A stretch of 33,157 nt of DNA from an uncultured Clostridium sp. (GTDB lineage: Bacteria; Bacillota; Clostridia; TANB77; CAG-508), in contig CANONT010000019.1 in NCBI GenBank assembly GCA_947567695.1, positions 1 through 33,157 on the forward strand, read 5' to 3'. Shown here piece by piece: positions 15,677 to 22,158 of this stretch; the first letter of the stretch is position 1, and each line of letters begins with the position of its first letter. The notes beneath the pieces are model-generated. The model did not search any database. It saw nothing but the letters and a program-made list of their open reading frames with translations, and had not been told where the DNA came from. A program made the position numbers and the translations under genes.

Positions 15677-16454
15677 TTGTTAAACAACAAAGTAGAAATA
15701 TGTGGAGTCAATACATCAAAATTGCCAGTATTAAGTAGAGAAGAAAAAGAAGAACTATTTATCAAAATAAAAGCAGGAGACGAAGAAGCAAGAAATACAT
15801 TTATTCATGGAAATTTAAGATTAGTATTAAGCGTCATACAGAGATTTTATGGAAGAGGAGAATCAGCAGATGATTTATTCCAAGTAGGATGTGTCGGACT
15901 AATTAAAGCAATTGATAATTTTGATTTAAGTCAAAACGTACAATTTAGTACCTATGCTGTGCCGATGATAATACGGCGAAGTGAAGAGATACTTAAGAGA
16001 TAATAATAGCATAAGAGTTAGTAGATCGGTAAGAGACTTAGCTTATAAAGCCATTCAATTTAAAGAAAAATACACCAAAGAGCATGGAAGAGAACCGAAA
16101 ATAGATGAAATTGCAAAAGAATTAGGGGTAGAAAAAGAAGATATTGCTTTTAGCTTTGATGCCATACAAGATCCCGTCTCTTTACAAGAACCAGTTTATA
16201 ATGATGGATCTGAAAGTATTTATATTATGGATCAAGTAAAAGATAGTAAAAATACAGATGAAATGTGGACAGAAAGAATGGCAATCGAAGGAGCATTACA
16301 AAAATTAAACGAGAAAGAAAGAATGATTGTAGTAAAGAGATTTTTTGACGGAAGGACACAAATGGAAGTTGCCGACGAAATTGGCATTTCGCAAGCTCAG
16401 GTTTCCAGACTGGAGAAAAGTGCCATCGTTAACATTAAGAGATTTTATAAATAA
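15677..16454 (+). CDS. sigG: RNA polymerase sporulation sigma-G factor, with an in-frame CGG +1 site
   Basis: Forespore-specific late sigma factor. TTG 15677 lies 8 nt after AAAGGAGG and gives the family start LNNKVEICGVNTSKLPVLSREE. Region 2: GNLRLVLSVIQRFYGRGE and DLFQVGCVGLIKAIDNFDLS. At CGG 15974 (codon 100) the zero frame runs eight codons to UAA. Skipping the C gives MIIGEVKRYLRDNNSIRVSRS, then region 3 and region 4 (MEVADEIGISQAQVSRLEK), ending at 16454, 258 residues, close to the Bacillus length. The gene follows sigE after 80 nt, the normal order. It has the same defect type as sigE, at a conserved glycine. Confidence 0.92.
15974..15977 (+). other. CGGN +1 frameshift site in sigG
   Basis: Context ATA-CGG-CGA. 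Zero frame: eight more codons, then UAA. Skipping the C reads GGC, the conserved Gly of VPMIIGE, and the family sequence resumes at once. Confidence 0.7.
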
Positions 16455-16485
16455 TGTGCAATGGGGACGTTTCTTTTTGCACATT
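16453..16485. repeat. GGGGACG hairpin element after sigG
   Basis: The arms AATGTGCAA (16453-16461) and TTGCACATT (16477-16485) are perfect, with the motif GGGGACG in the loop. The left arm overlaps the sigG stop. Hairpins with a GGGGACGG-type motif between short arms recur in clostridial genomes and look like REP-type elements; this one is related to the repeat at 14731-14842. Confidence 0.65.
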
Positions 16486-16489
16486 TGGT

Positions 16490-16517
16490 AAAAGAGTATA
16501 TGAAAGTATACTCTTTT
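16490..16517 (+). terminator. Terminator hairpin downstream of sigG
   Basis: A perfect 11-bp stem, AAAAGAGTATA with TATACTCTTTT, and a 6-nt loop. A degenerate copy lies at 17850-17880 and a more distant one near 19290-19313, each at the start of an element-type segment. Confidence 0.65.
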
Positions 16518-16556
16518 AAAATAGAAACAAAAAAGAACAAAAATTCGCAAAAACTA

Positions 16557-16585
16557 TTGAAAATATATTTGAGATGTGATATAAA
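16557..16585 (+). promoter_or_regulatory. Antirepressor-type promoter, remnant copy
   Basis: TTGAAA (16557-16562), 17-bp spacer, TATAAA (16580-16585) with TG upstream. The surrounding ~50 bases are nearly identical to 19338-19392 in front of the intact Bro-N gene. Here it drives only a broken gene. Confidence 0.65.
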
Positions 16586-16655
16586 TATAGAAGATAGAAA
16601 TAAACTTTTACTATTTGATGATTTTTAATAGTGAGAGTTGGAAAAGAGGTAAGAA

Positions 16656-17149
16656 ATAGAATAAAATAATAGTATTAAATTATTTGAAGATAAAAATATT
16701 AGGGTAGCATGGAATGAGAATGAAGAAAAATGAAAGCATATGATAGAAAATTAAGAGATACAGATGTAATGAACACAGAACAAATTTTGAGATTAGTACA
16801 ATCAATTCCATCAAAGAAAGCAGAGCCATTTAAATTATGGCTTGCACAAATTGGAAAAGAAAGATATGTATATAAATTTACACAGGAAAAAGGAAAAGAA
16901 ATAATAGAAACACTAGAACAAAGTTCAAAATGGAGTAAAAATAGATTAGATGATGATAAATTAGATAATTTTAAATACAACGAAGAAATACTTTTAATAG
17001 AAAATGGTTATTATCACTATGAATTAGTATGTAGAACAAGTGATGAGAATAAAAGAAAGAATGTTACTAAAGAAAATGCAACAGGTTACGAAGTAGCTGT
17101 TTATGATTATGACAAAAATATTTTATATTATTATTGGACAAGTATGTAG
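16656..17149 (+). pseudogene. Broken Bro-N antirepressor fused to an unknown C-terminal fragment
   Basis: Compared with the intact gene at 19455, the ATG has become ATA (16656), about 140 nt are deleted internally at the GAAAA microhomology near 16730, and the frame resumes at KAYDRKLRDTDVMNTEQILRLVQSIPSKKAEPFKLWLAQIGKER. After GKER the family sequence ends. About 95 unrelated residues follow (YVYKFTQEKGKEIIETLEQ...YYYWTSM), probably the tail of another gene. The deletion removed the internal palindrome. It is a decayed piece of an element similar to element 2, now outside it. A product from the ATG at 16730 is possible but unlikely to be functional. Confidence 0.7.
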
Positions 17150-17205
17150 AATATAGAGTAATCTATACTGTTATAAATATTCAGGTAAATAACTAAAACA
17201 AAATA

Positions 17206-17246
17206 AAGGCAAGCATTTATTAAAAAAAGTAAATGACTTGTTTTTA
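17206..17246 (+). terminator. Degenerate copy of the AAGCAAGC terminator
   Basis: GCAAGCATTTA and TAAATGACTTG flank a short A-rich loop, followed by TTTTT. It is related to the terminators at 1286 and 25470, which marks this segment as element-derived. Confidence 0.6.
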
Positions 17247-17377
17247 TTATATTATAGAAAAGGTCAAAAAATTTCAGTCATGTCTGTTTTGTTCTATAGA
17301 AATTACATAGAAATAAAAAAGAAAAAACTGAATATAAATAATAGCAATGATTAAGAAAATAAAAAAAGGGAAAAAGT

Positions 17378-17398
17378 TGAAAAATAATTACAATTTTG
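17378..17398. repeat. 21-bp repeat, copy 2 (upstream of ylmC)
   Basis: Identical to 9962-9982. Here it runs into the left arm of the long inverted repeat (17392-17489). Confidence 0.6.
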
Positions 17399-17529
17399 GC
17401 GTCGCACAGTGGCAAACTTCATTTTAAATTTAATCAACGTACACGATGTATGTCTCATAAACTTAAAATTCATTTTCCTAGCCAAAATTTAATTTTTTTT
17501 CCAACCAAAATTTGTGTCTAAAGAAAGGA

Positions 17530-17660
17530 ATGAAATTAAAAATGCAAGATAAAGGATTAGATTTTAAACATAAGGAAGTGGTCAATATCAACAATGGGAA
17601 AAGACTAGGATATGTGCAAGACGTATGTGCTGATTTAGAAACAGGAACTATAACATCTAT
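17530..17660 (+). pseudogene. ylmC: ylmC/ymxH 5' part, split by element 2
   Basis: This is the N-terminal half of a YlmC/YmxH sporulation PRC-barrel protein (LDFKHKEVVNINNGKRLGYVQDV...DLETGTITSI). The family continues with a VPG... segment, which is absent here: after the 11-bp core at 17650-17660 the frame enters element DNA and stops at 17706. The missing half is at 27566-27691. Joining the two at the core gives TGTITSIIVPGSNKVLNLF, a normal family protein of about 80 residues. ATG 17530 or 17542 are possible starts. The position downstream of sigG is the usual clostridial one. Confidence 0.88.
17650..17660. other. Left attachment core of element 2
   Basis: ATAACATCTAT, identical to 27566-27576. 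The flanking bases outside the element are ylmC coding sequence; those inside differ from the right copy. Confidence 0.85.
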
Positions 17661-17846
17661 AATGGTTGCAAGAAAGAGAATAGATATCAATATAGTAAAT
17701 CCTTAATAGAAAGTGGATACATGAGTTTTACATTTGATAGAGTTCGTAAGAAAAAAGACTATGTTACAAGAAAGAATCAAAAAAGGACAGGCTATGTGGT
17801 AAAAGAAAATTATTGTTATGATGTGGTTTGTAAAGTAGAATTATAG
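17661..17846 (+). other. Stranded open frame: alternative recombinase C-terminus in the excised circle
   Basis: Starting right after the core, 61 codons are open to TAG at 17844-17846 in the frame that would continue the element-2 recombinase if the ends were joined in a circle. The tail would read NGCKKENRYQYSKSLIESGY... and end in CYDVVCKVEL, a basic segment rich in Lys and Tyr. There is no strong start codon or ribosome binding site of its own. In the integrated form the recombinase instead ends five residues after the core, in host DNA. The joined frame is seen on paper; its use is inferred. Confidence 0.6.
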
Positions 17847-17906
17847 GTAAAGAAGAGTATATGAAAATATGCTCTTTTAAAATGTGAAAAAATAATAGAT
17901 AAAAAA

Positions 17907-18242
17907 TTATTTGGATTTTTTTAGATTATCCATCTTATCTCTAATTCTATCAGAAACAATGTTAGTTTCTTCATAATCAATAACATAAGAACCATTAGAA
18001 AGTTTTAGAATATCACCTTCTTTTGCATTAGATGGAATATTAGAAATAGGAATGTCTGTCATTTTCTTGGTATTTCTATTTTCTAAAATAGCAAAATTAC
18101 CTTCAAAACGGTCAAGGGTATACATAGGATTAGAATTTTTATCTAGATAATTTTTTAATTCATTTATAAAGTTTTCTAGAAAATTATTAGAACTATTTGA
18201 AGATATATTTTTACCTAGATTATTGAATAAATCCAAATTCAT
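17907..18242 (-). CDS. DUF3006 protein, partner of the ComEC-like gene
   Basis: A 111-residue protein. The start ATG at 18242 is preceded by AAAGGAGG; the open frame extends upstream without support. The first ~50 residues form a helical extension (MNLDLFNNLG...FINELKNYLDKN), followed by the DUF3006 domain (YTLDRFEGNFAILENRNTKKMTDIP, then AKEGDILKLSNGSYVIDYEET). DUF3006 genes typically stand next to ComEC/Rec2-like metallo-beta-lactamase genes; here the two are divergent with back-to-back promoters. A fragment of a second copy lies at 2908-2997. The role is unknown. Confidence 0.8.
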   Translation of the reverse strand: MNLDLFNNLGKNISSNSSNNFLENFINELKNYLDKNSNPMYTLDRFEGNFAILENRNTKKMTDIPISNIPSNAKEGDILKLSNGSYVIDYEETNIVSDRIRDKMDNLKKSK

Positions 18243-18279
18243 ATTGAGGAACCTCCTTTCAATGTAAAATGTTAAAGTA

Positions 18280-18308
18280 ATTATACATGCAAAAGCAACA
18301 TTTTTCAA
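18280..18308 (-). promoter_or_regulatory. Promoter of the DUF3006 gene
   Basis: On the minus strand, TTGAAA (18303-18308), 17-bp spacer, TATAAT (18280-18285). It is about 38 nt upstream of the start codon. Confidence 0.75.
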
Positions 18309-18347
18309 TATTTCTGTAAAAAAATGTAAAAAAGCTAATTTGGATTA

Positions 18348-18376
18348 TTGAAAAAAGCAAAATAATACAATATAAT
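18348..18376 (+). promoter_or_regulatory. Promoter of the ComEC-like gene
   Basis: TTGAAA (18348-18353), 17-bp spacer, TATAAT (18371-18376), divergent from the promoter at 18280-18308 and 20 nt before the ATG. Confidence 0.75.
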
Positions 18377-18396
18377 AATGAAAAAAGGAGAAACAA

Positions 18397-19275
18397 ATGG
18401 AGAGAGATAAACGAAATCAAATATCAAAGAAAATTGCTAGCATAAGTATTTTGATATTATTAATTGTATTATTAGCACTAATTTCAAATATAACAGATAA
18501 AAATTTTGAGTATATAGTTGATGAATCAAAATTGCAGATTATTTATTTTGATGTAGGGCAAGCAGATAGTACATTAATAATGAATAATGGGAAAACTACA
18601 TTAATTGATGGAGGTGATGACTCGGATGGGGATGACTTAGTAAAATACATAAAATCTCAAAAAATTTCTAAAATCGACACAGTGATAGCGACTCATTTAC
18701 ATGCAGATCATATTGGTGGATTAGATGATATTATAGATAATTTTGATATTGGAACAGTTTATATGCCAGATACAATAAATACAGATAAACAAGTAGAAGA
18801 ATTTTTAGATGCAATGGAAAGAAAGAACCTAAATTATGGAGTACCAGAAGTAGGAGAAAAATTCAAAAATGGATTAGCAGATTGTGAAGTAATGGCTATT
18901 GATAATAAGGCAAAAGATTTGAACAATTCATCAATTGTAATACAAATGAATTATTTAGAACAGAGGTATTTGTTTATGGGAGATAGCGAAAAAGAAGTAG
19001 AAAATTCGAGAGATTGGAATAAAGTAAATGTTTTAAAAGTAGGACATCATGGCTCAAATACAAGCAGTACAGAAAGATTTTTAAATCAAATAAGACCAGA
19101 ATTTGCAATTATTTCAGTTGGGTTAAATAATAAATATCATCATCCAAGTACAGAAATATTGAATAGATTTAAAAGTTTAAATACATCCATTTATAGAACA
19201 GATGAAGATGGTAGTTTATTGTTAGAAAGTGATGGAAAAGAAAACATAATTAGAAAAATAAAAACGAAATATTAA
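18397..19275 (+). CDS. ComEC/Rec2-like metallo-beta-lactamase-fold hydrolase
   Basis: A 292-residue protein with one N-terminal membrane anchor or signal segment (~13-31, IASISILILLIVLLALISN), then a metallo-beta-lactamase fold: YFDVGQADSTLI (~50-61), LIDGG, the metal motif THLHADHIGG (His100-His105 region), MGDSEKE, VGHHGSNTSS and YHHPSTEI. This is the stand-alone version of the ComEC C-terminal domain, secreted or membrane-tethered, probably a nuclease or phosphodiesterase. AAAAGGAG precedes ATG 18397. It pairs with the divergent DUF3006 gene. Confidence 0.9.
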   Translation: MERDKRNQISKKIASISILILLIVLLALISNITDKNFEYIVDESKLQIIYFDVGQADSTLIMNNGKTTLIDGGDDSDGDDLVKYIKSQKISKIDTVIATHLHADHIGGLDDIIDNFDIGTVYMPDTINTDKQVEEFLDAMERKNLNYGVPEVGEKFKNGLADCEVMAIDNKAKDLNNSSIVIQMNYLEQRYLFMGDSEKEVENSRDWNKVNVLKVGHHGSNTSSTERFLNQIRPEFAIISVGLNNKYHHPSTEILNRFKSLNTSIYRTDEDGSLLLESDGKENIIRKIKTKY

Positions 19276-19355
19276 AAAAGATAAAATTAGGAAGGACATA
19301 AGAAAGTATGTTCTTTTATGTGAAAAAATAAAAGAACAAAAATTCGCAAAAACTA

Positions 19356-19384
19356 TTGAAAATATGTTTGAGATGTGATATAAA
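19356..19384 (+). promoter_or_regulatory. Promoter of the Bro-N antirepressor gene
   Basis: TTGAAA (19356-19361), 17-bp spacer, TATAAA (19379-19384), TG upstream. Repeated at 16557-16585 and, more diverged, at 1694-1722. Confidence 0.7.
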
Positions 19385-19454
19385 TATAGAAGATAAAGAT
19401 AAACTTTTACTATTCCAAAGTTTCAAATAATGAAAGTTAGAAAAGAGGTAAGAA

Positions 19455-20303
19455 ATGGAACAAAATAATAGTATTAAATTATTTGAAGATAAAAATATTA
19501 GAGTGGCATGGGATGAAGAGGAAGAAAACTGGTATTTTTCAGTGGTAGATGTAGTTGGTATTCTTACTGATAATGATTATCAAAAATCGAGAAATTATTG
19601 GAAATGGCTTAAAAATAAGCTAAATCAAGAAGGAAGTGAACTGGTTAGTAATACTAACCAGTTGAAAATGAAAGCATATGATGGGAAATTAAGAGATACA
19701 GATGTAATGAATACAGAACAAATTTTAAGATTAGTCCAATCAATTCCATCAAAGAAAGCAGAACCATTTAAATTATGGCTTGCACAAGTTGGAAAAGAAA
19801 GAATTGATGAAGCATACGATCCAGAAATTACAATAAATAGAGCATTAGATACTTACAGGAAAAAAGGATATTCAGAAGAATGGATTAATCAAAGATTAAA
19901 AACAATTGATGTAAGAAAAGAATTTACAGATGAATTAAAAAGAGTAGGTGTTAGTAAAAATAAAGATTTTGCTATACTGACTAATATGCTAACCCAAGTT
20001 TGGAGTGGCTATTCTGTAAAAGAATATAAAAATTTGAAAGGACTGAGAAAAGAAAATTTGCGTGACAATATGACAAATATGGAGTTAGTTTTAAATATGC
20101 TAGCAGAAACATCTTCAACAGAAATATCAAAAAATACAAATGAAAAAGGAATCAAAGGTGCAGAACAATCAGTTATAAAGGGTGGCAACATTGCTAAACT
20201 TGCTAGAGAACAGTTAGAAAAAGAGACAGGAAAAAAAGTGATTTCTAACAAAAATGCCAAAGAAATAAGGAAATTAACTGAAGGAACTAATGAAGAAGTA
20301 TAA
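19455..20303 (+). CDS. Bro-N family antirepressor-like protein
   Basis: A 282-residue protein. The N-terminal Bro-N domain (~1-120) has NIRVAWDEEEENWYFSVVDV, YWKWLKNKL, QLKMKAYDGKLRDTDVMNTE and PSKKAEPFKLWLAQVGKERI. The C-terminal part (~130-282) matches the conserved tail of bacterial Bro proteins (ALDTYRKKGYSEEWINQRLK, then DVRKEFTDELKRVGV). Such proteins bind DNA and often act as phage antirepressors or element regulators. AGAGG precedes ATG 19455. The coding sequence has a perfect palindrome (19639-19663) just before QLKMKA. Two broken relatives occur in the window (2999-3280 and 16656-17149). Confidence 0.88.
   Translation: MEQNNSIKLFEDKNIRVAWDEEEENWYFSVVDVVGILTDNDYQKSRNYWKWLKNKLNQEGSELVSNTNQLKMKAYDGKLRDTDVMNTEQILRLVQSIPSKKAEPFKLWLAQVGKERIDEAYDPEITINRALDTYRKKGYSEEWINQRLKTIDVRKEFTDELKRVGVSKNKDFAILTNMLTQVWSGYSVKEYKNLKGLRKENLRDNMTNMELVLNMLAETSSTEISKNTNEKGIKGAEQSVIKGGNIAKLAREQLEKETGKKVISNKNAKEIRKLTEGTNEEV
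19639..19663. repeat. Palindrome inside the Bro-N gene
   Basis: The arms AACTGGTTAGT (19639-19649) and ACTAACCAGTT (19653-19663) are perfect around AAT. It encodes ELVSNTNQL immediately before the conserved KMKAYDGK. Confidence 0.88.
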
Positions 20304-20326
20304 TCTAAAAAAATTAAATTATTCAG

Positions 20327-20363
20327 ATAGAAGGATATAGATTAATCTGTACCTTCTATTTTT
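20327..20363 (+). terminator. Intrinsic terminator after the Bro-N gene
   Basis: ATAGAAGG (20327-20334) pairs with CCTTCTAT (20352-20359), followed by a T run. Confidence 0.8.
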
Positions 20364-20402
20364 ATGCAAAAAATTAAGTTTAAGAAAGTGAGAGTGATAT
20401 TT

Positions 20403-20997
20403 ATGAAAAGAGAAGAAATTATAGAATCAATTAAGAAAATTGAAAAAATAAGCAATGAAGTAGTGCAAACAAAAGAAAAAATAAAAGATGAGGAATTAGA
20501 AAAATATTTTTGTAAACTAGAAAAAGTAAGAATGGATATGTATGATGCAGTAATGCAAGAAAATTTGTGGAGAGAATTTATGGAAGATGAAGTAACAGAA
20601 TTTATCGACTATGACTACAGAGCAAAAGTAGAAGATGATATATTAAAAATTTATATTCCAGAAAAGATTCCACTAATCAAAAAAGGTGCAAATTATACTC
20701 GGAAAACGAATTACAAATAATATTGCTAGAATAACAAGAAAATATGAAGAACTATTTTATGATAAATTCACAATAACAATTATAAAAATATATGATGATG
20801 GAAAGATATGGGATGCAGATAATAGAAATGTAAAACCAATTCAAGATGGATTAATACATGGAAAAATAATCAAAGATGACAATATTTATTGTTCCTGTTA
20901 TATGGTACAAGGATATTATTCGGATAAACCATATGCAGAAGTTTATGTGCTATCAGCAGATGAAATAACAAAAATAATTAACAAAAGAATAAGATAA
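20403..20997 (+). CDS. RusA-like Holliday-junction nuclease, with an in-frame CGG +1 site
   Basis: Two overlapping frames make one protein of 197 residues if the ribosome skips C at 20700. The first 99 residues are a helical region followed by DILKIYIPEKIPLIKKGANYT. After the shift come GKRITNNIARITRKYEELF and the RusA-type acidic motif DADNRNVKPIQDGLIHGKII followed by KDDN. Without the shift the protein stops five codons later and lacks all acidic residues. RusA-family nucleases resolve four-way junctions in phage and element replication. The start ATG 20403 follows GTGAGAG. A GTG at 20686 could start the second frame alone, but it would lack the preceding strand of the fold. Confidence 0.78.
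20700..20703 (+). other. CGGN +1 frameshift site in the RusA-like gene
   Basis: Context ACT-CGG-AAA. Zero frame: five more codons, then UAA. Skipping the C reads GGA and opens the frame with the RusA acidic motif. This case lies on mobile DNA. Confidence 0.65.
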
Positions 20998-21006
20998 ACA
21001 TATATA

Positions 21007-21058
21007 CAAATATAGCAAAATTTTAGTAAAAAAATTAAAATAAATTTTGCTATGTTTG
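21007..21058 (+). terminator. Long stem, probable terminator of the RusA-like gene
   Basis: 17-nt arms (21007-21023 and 21042-21058) pair with a single G-T, and ATTTTAT follows. It starts 10 nt after the stop codon. Confidence 0.65.
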
Positions 21059-21123
21059 ATTTTATAAGAAATTAAGTAATACCAAGAGTTTTAATAGAAA
21101 ATAACTAAAAGAAATCGTCTAGA

Positions 21124-21156
21124 GTAGAGGGGACATATACAATATGTGCCCTCTAC
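21124..21156. repeat. Inverted repeat upstream of the replication genes
   Basis: GTAGAGGGGACATA (21124-21137) and TATGTGCCCTCTAC (21143-21156) pair with one mismatch around a 5-nt loop; a smaller GTACC/GGTAC pair follows (21161-21180). It stands alone, about 50 nt before the replication-relaxation gene, and has higher GC than its surroundings. It may be an origin, a nick site or an operator. Confidence 0.55.
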
Positions 21157-21207
21157 AAGTGTACCATTTAAGGAAGGTACGATTAAAAAAATATGGAGGT
21201 GATTTAG

Positions 21208-22158
21208 ATGAGAAGTGGAATGACATTGCAGAATAGAGATATAGAATTATTAATATTTTTAGGAAAGTATAGAATAATATCATTAGATAATACAAGATAT
21301 ATTTATGAAACGAAGACATATCAAGAAAAAAGAATGGTACTATTAGCAAAACATGACTATGTAAGAAGATTAAAACACAGATATATTACATTAGGAAGTA
21401 AAGGAAAAGAATATTTATTAGAAAACGGATTTGAAGTGAGAAACCATTGTAGAAATCAAAACAATAGGGAAAGATTAAATGTAATAAGTGATATAGCAAG
21501 TTGTTTGATACAAGATAATTTAACTTTTATACCTAGTTGGAACATGAAAAAAGAAGATGAACCTACAACATATTCTAGAAGATATATTGGAAATTTAGAT
21601 TACAATGAGGAAAATTTTTTAGTATATGCAGTGTATGAAGGAAAAGATGATAAATATATAAAATCAATTTATTACGATATAAGAAAAGAAAATGGATATG
21701 CCAATGCCATGATATTTACAAATAACATAGAAAAAATACTATTACATGAAAAAGGATTTTATTTTGGAAACAAATATACAATTTTAATTCCTTACGATGA
21801 ATATGGTAAATTTTTAATGAGGAATAATTATGCAATAAGGCACAGTATTTATTTAAGAATTAAGGAAATGTATGATGTAGAATTATCAGACTTTAGATTG
21901 GCAGATTTAAAAGTAGATGATGACAATTATATTGTAATCATGCCATTAATAAATATGGAAATATTAGCAAGATTGCACTACTATTTTAATGAAAATGAGA
22001 ATTATAAAAATATTTACATATTTGGATTAGAAGAATACGAAAGTGTAATCGAGCAATATTTACCTAAATGTGAATATCAAGGTTTAAGCAAAAGAAAGAT
22101 AGATGAATTATTAATAAAATATAGAGAAACTGGAGGTGAAGAAGATGAATCTTTATAA
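21208..22158 (+). CDS. Replication-relaxation family protein
   Basis: A 316-residue protein with an N-terminal winged-helix-like region (LQNRDIELLIFLGKYRIISLDNTRYIY, KRMVLLAKHDYVRRLKHRYI, LGSKGKEYLLENGF) as in the replication-relaxation family of plasmids and integrative elements of Gram-positive bacteria. The C-terminal part is mixed alpha/beta without motifs I know. GGAGG precedes ATG 21208. It overlaps the next gene (RepA_N) by 14 nt, so the two are translated together and probably act in element replication. Confidence 0.72.
   Translation: MRSGMTLQNRDIELLIFLGKYRIISLDNTRYIYETKTYQEKRMVLLAKHDYVRRLKHRYITLGSKGKEYLLENGFEVRNHCRNQNNRERLNVISDIASCLIQDNLTFIPSWNMKKEDEPTTYSRRYIGNLDYNEENFLVYAVYEGKDDKYIKSIYYDIRKENGYANAMIFTNNIEKILLHEKGFYFGNKYTILIPYDEYGKFLMRNNYAIRHSIYLRIKEMYDVELSDFRLADLKVDDDNYIVIMPLINMEILARLHYYFNENENYKNIYIFGLEEYESVIEQYLPKCEYQGLSKRKIDELLIKYRETGGEEDESL

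Larger units (their letters stand above)
17150..17529. other. Non-coding stretch between the remnant and ylmC
   Basis: No gene is supported. It holds the degenerate terminator at 17206-17246, the 21-bp repeat at 17378-17398, and a long-range inverted repeat in which AATTTTGGC (17392-17400) can pair with GCCAAAATT (17481-17489), with an inner ATTTTAA/TTAAAAT pairing and a T tract at about 17491-17498. The last could be a structured leader or an attenuator ahead of ylmC. Confidence 0.45.

Noticed and set aside
17512..17706. An intact 64-residue protein at this place
   Set aside because: Its last 15 residues are element DNA read out of context; the true second half of the gene is at 27566-27691.
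7248..20703. Reassignment of CGG to another amino acid (such as Trp or Gln, known in some Firmicutes)
   Set aside because: Any in-frame reading of CGG leads into a wrong frame and an early stop in all four genes; only a +1 shift restores homology.
7248..20703. Four unrelated random frameshift mutations
   Set aside because: All four are the same event (one C placed exactly before a glycine codon) and no other in-frame CGG exists. A systematic sequencing error remains possible and is listed as the first check.
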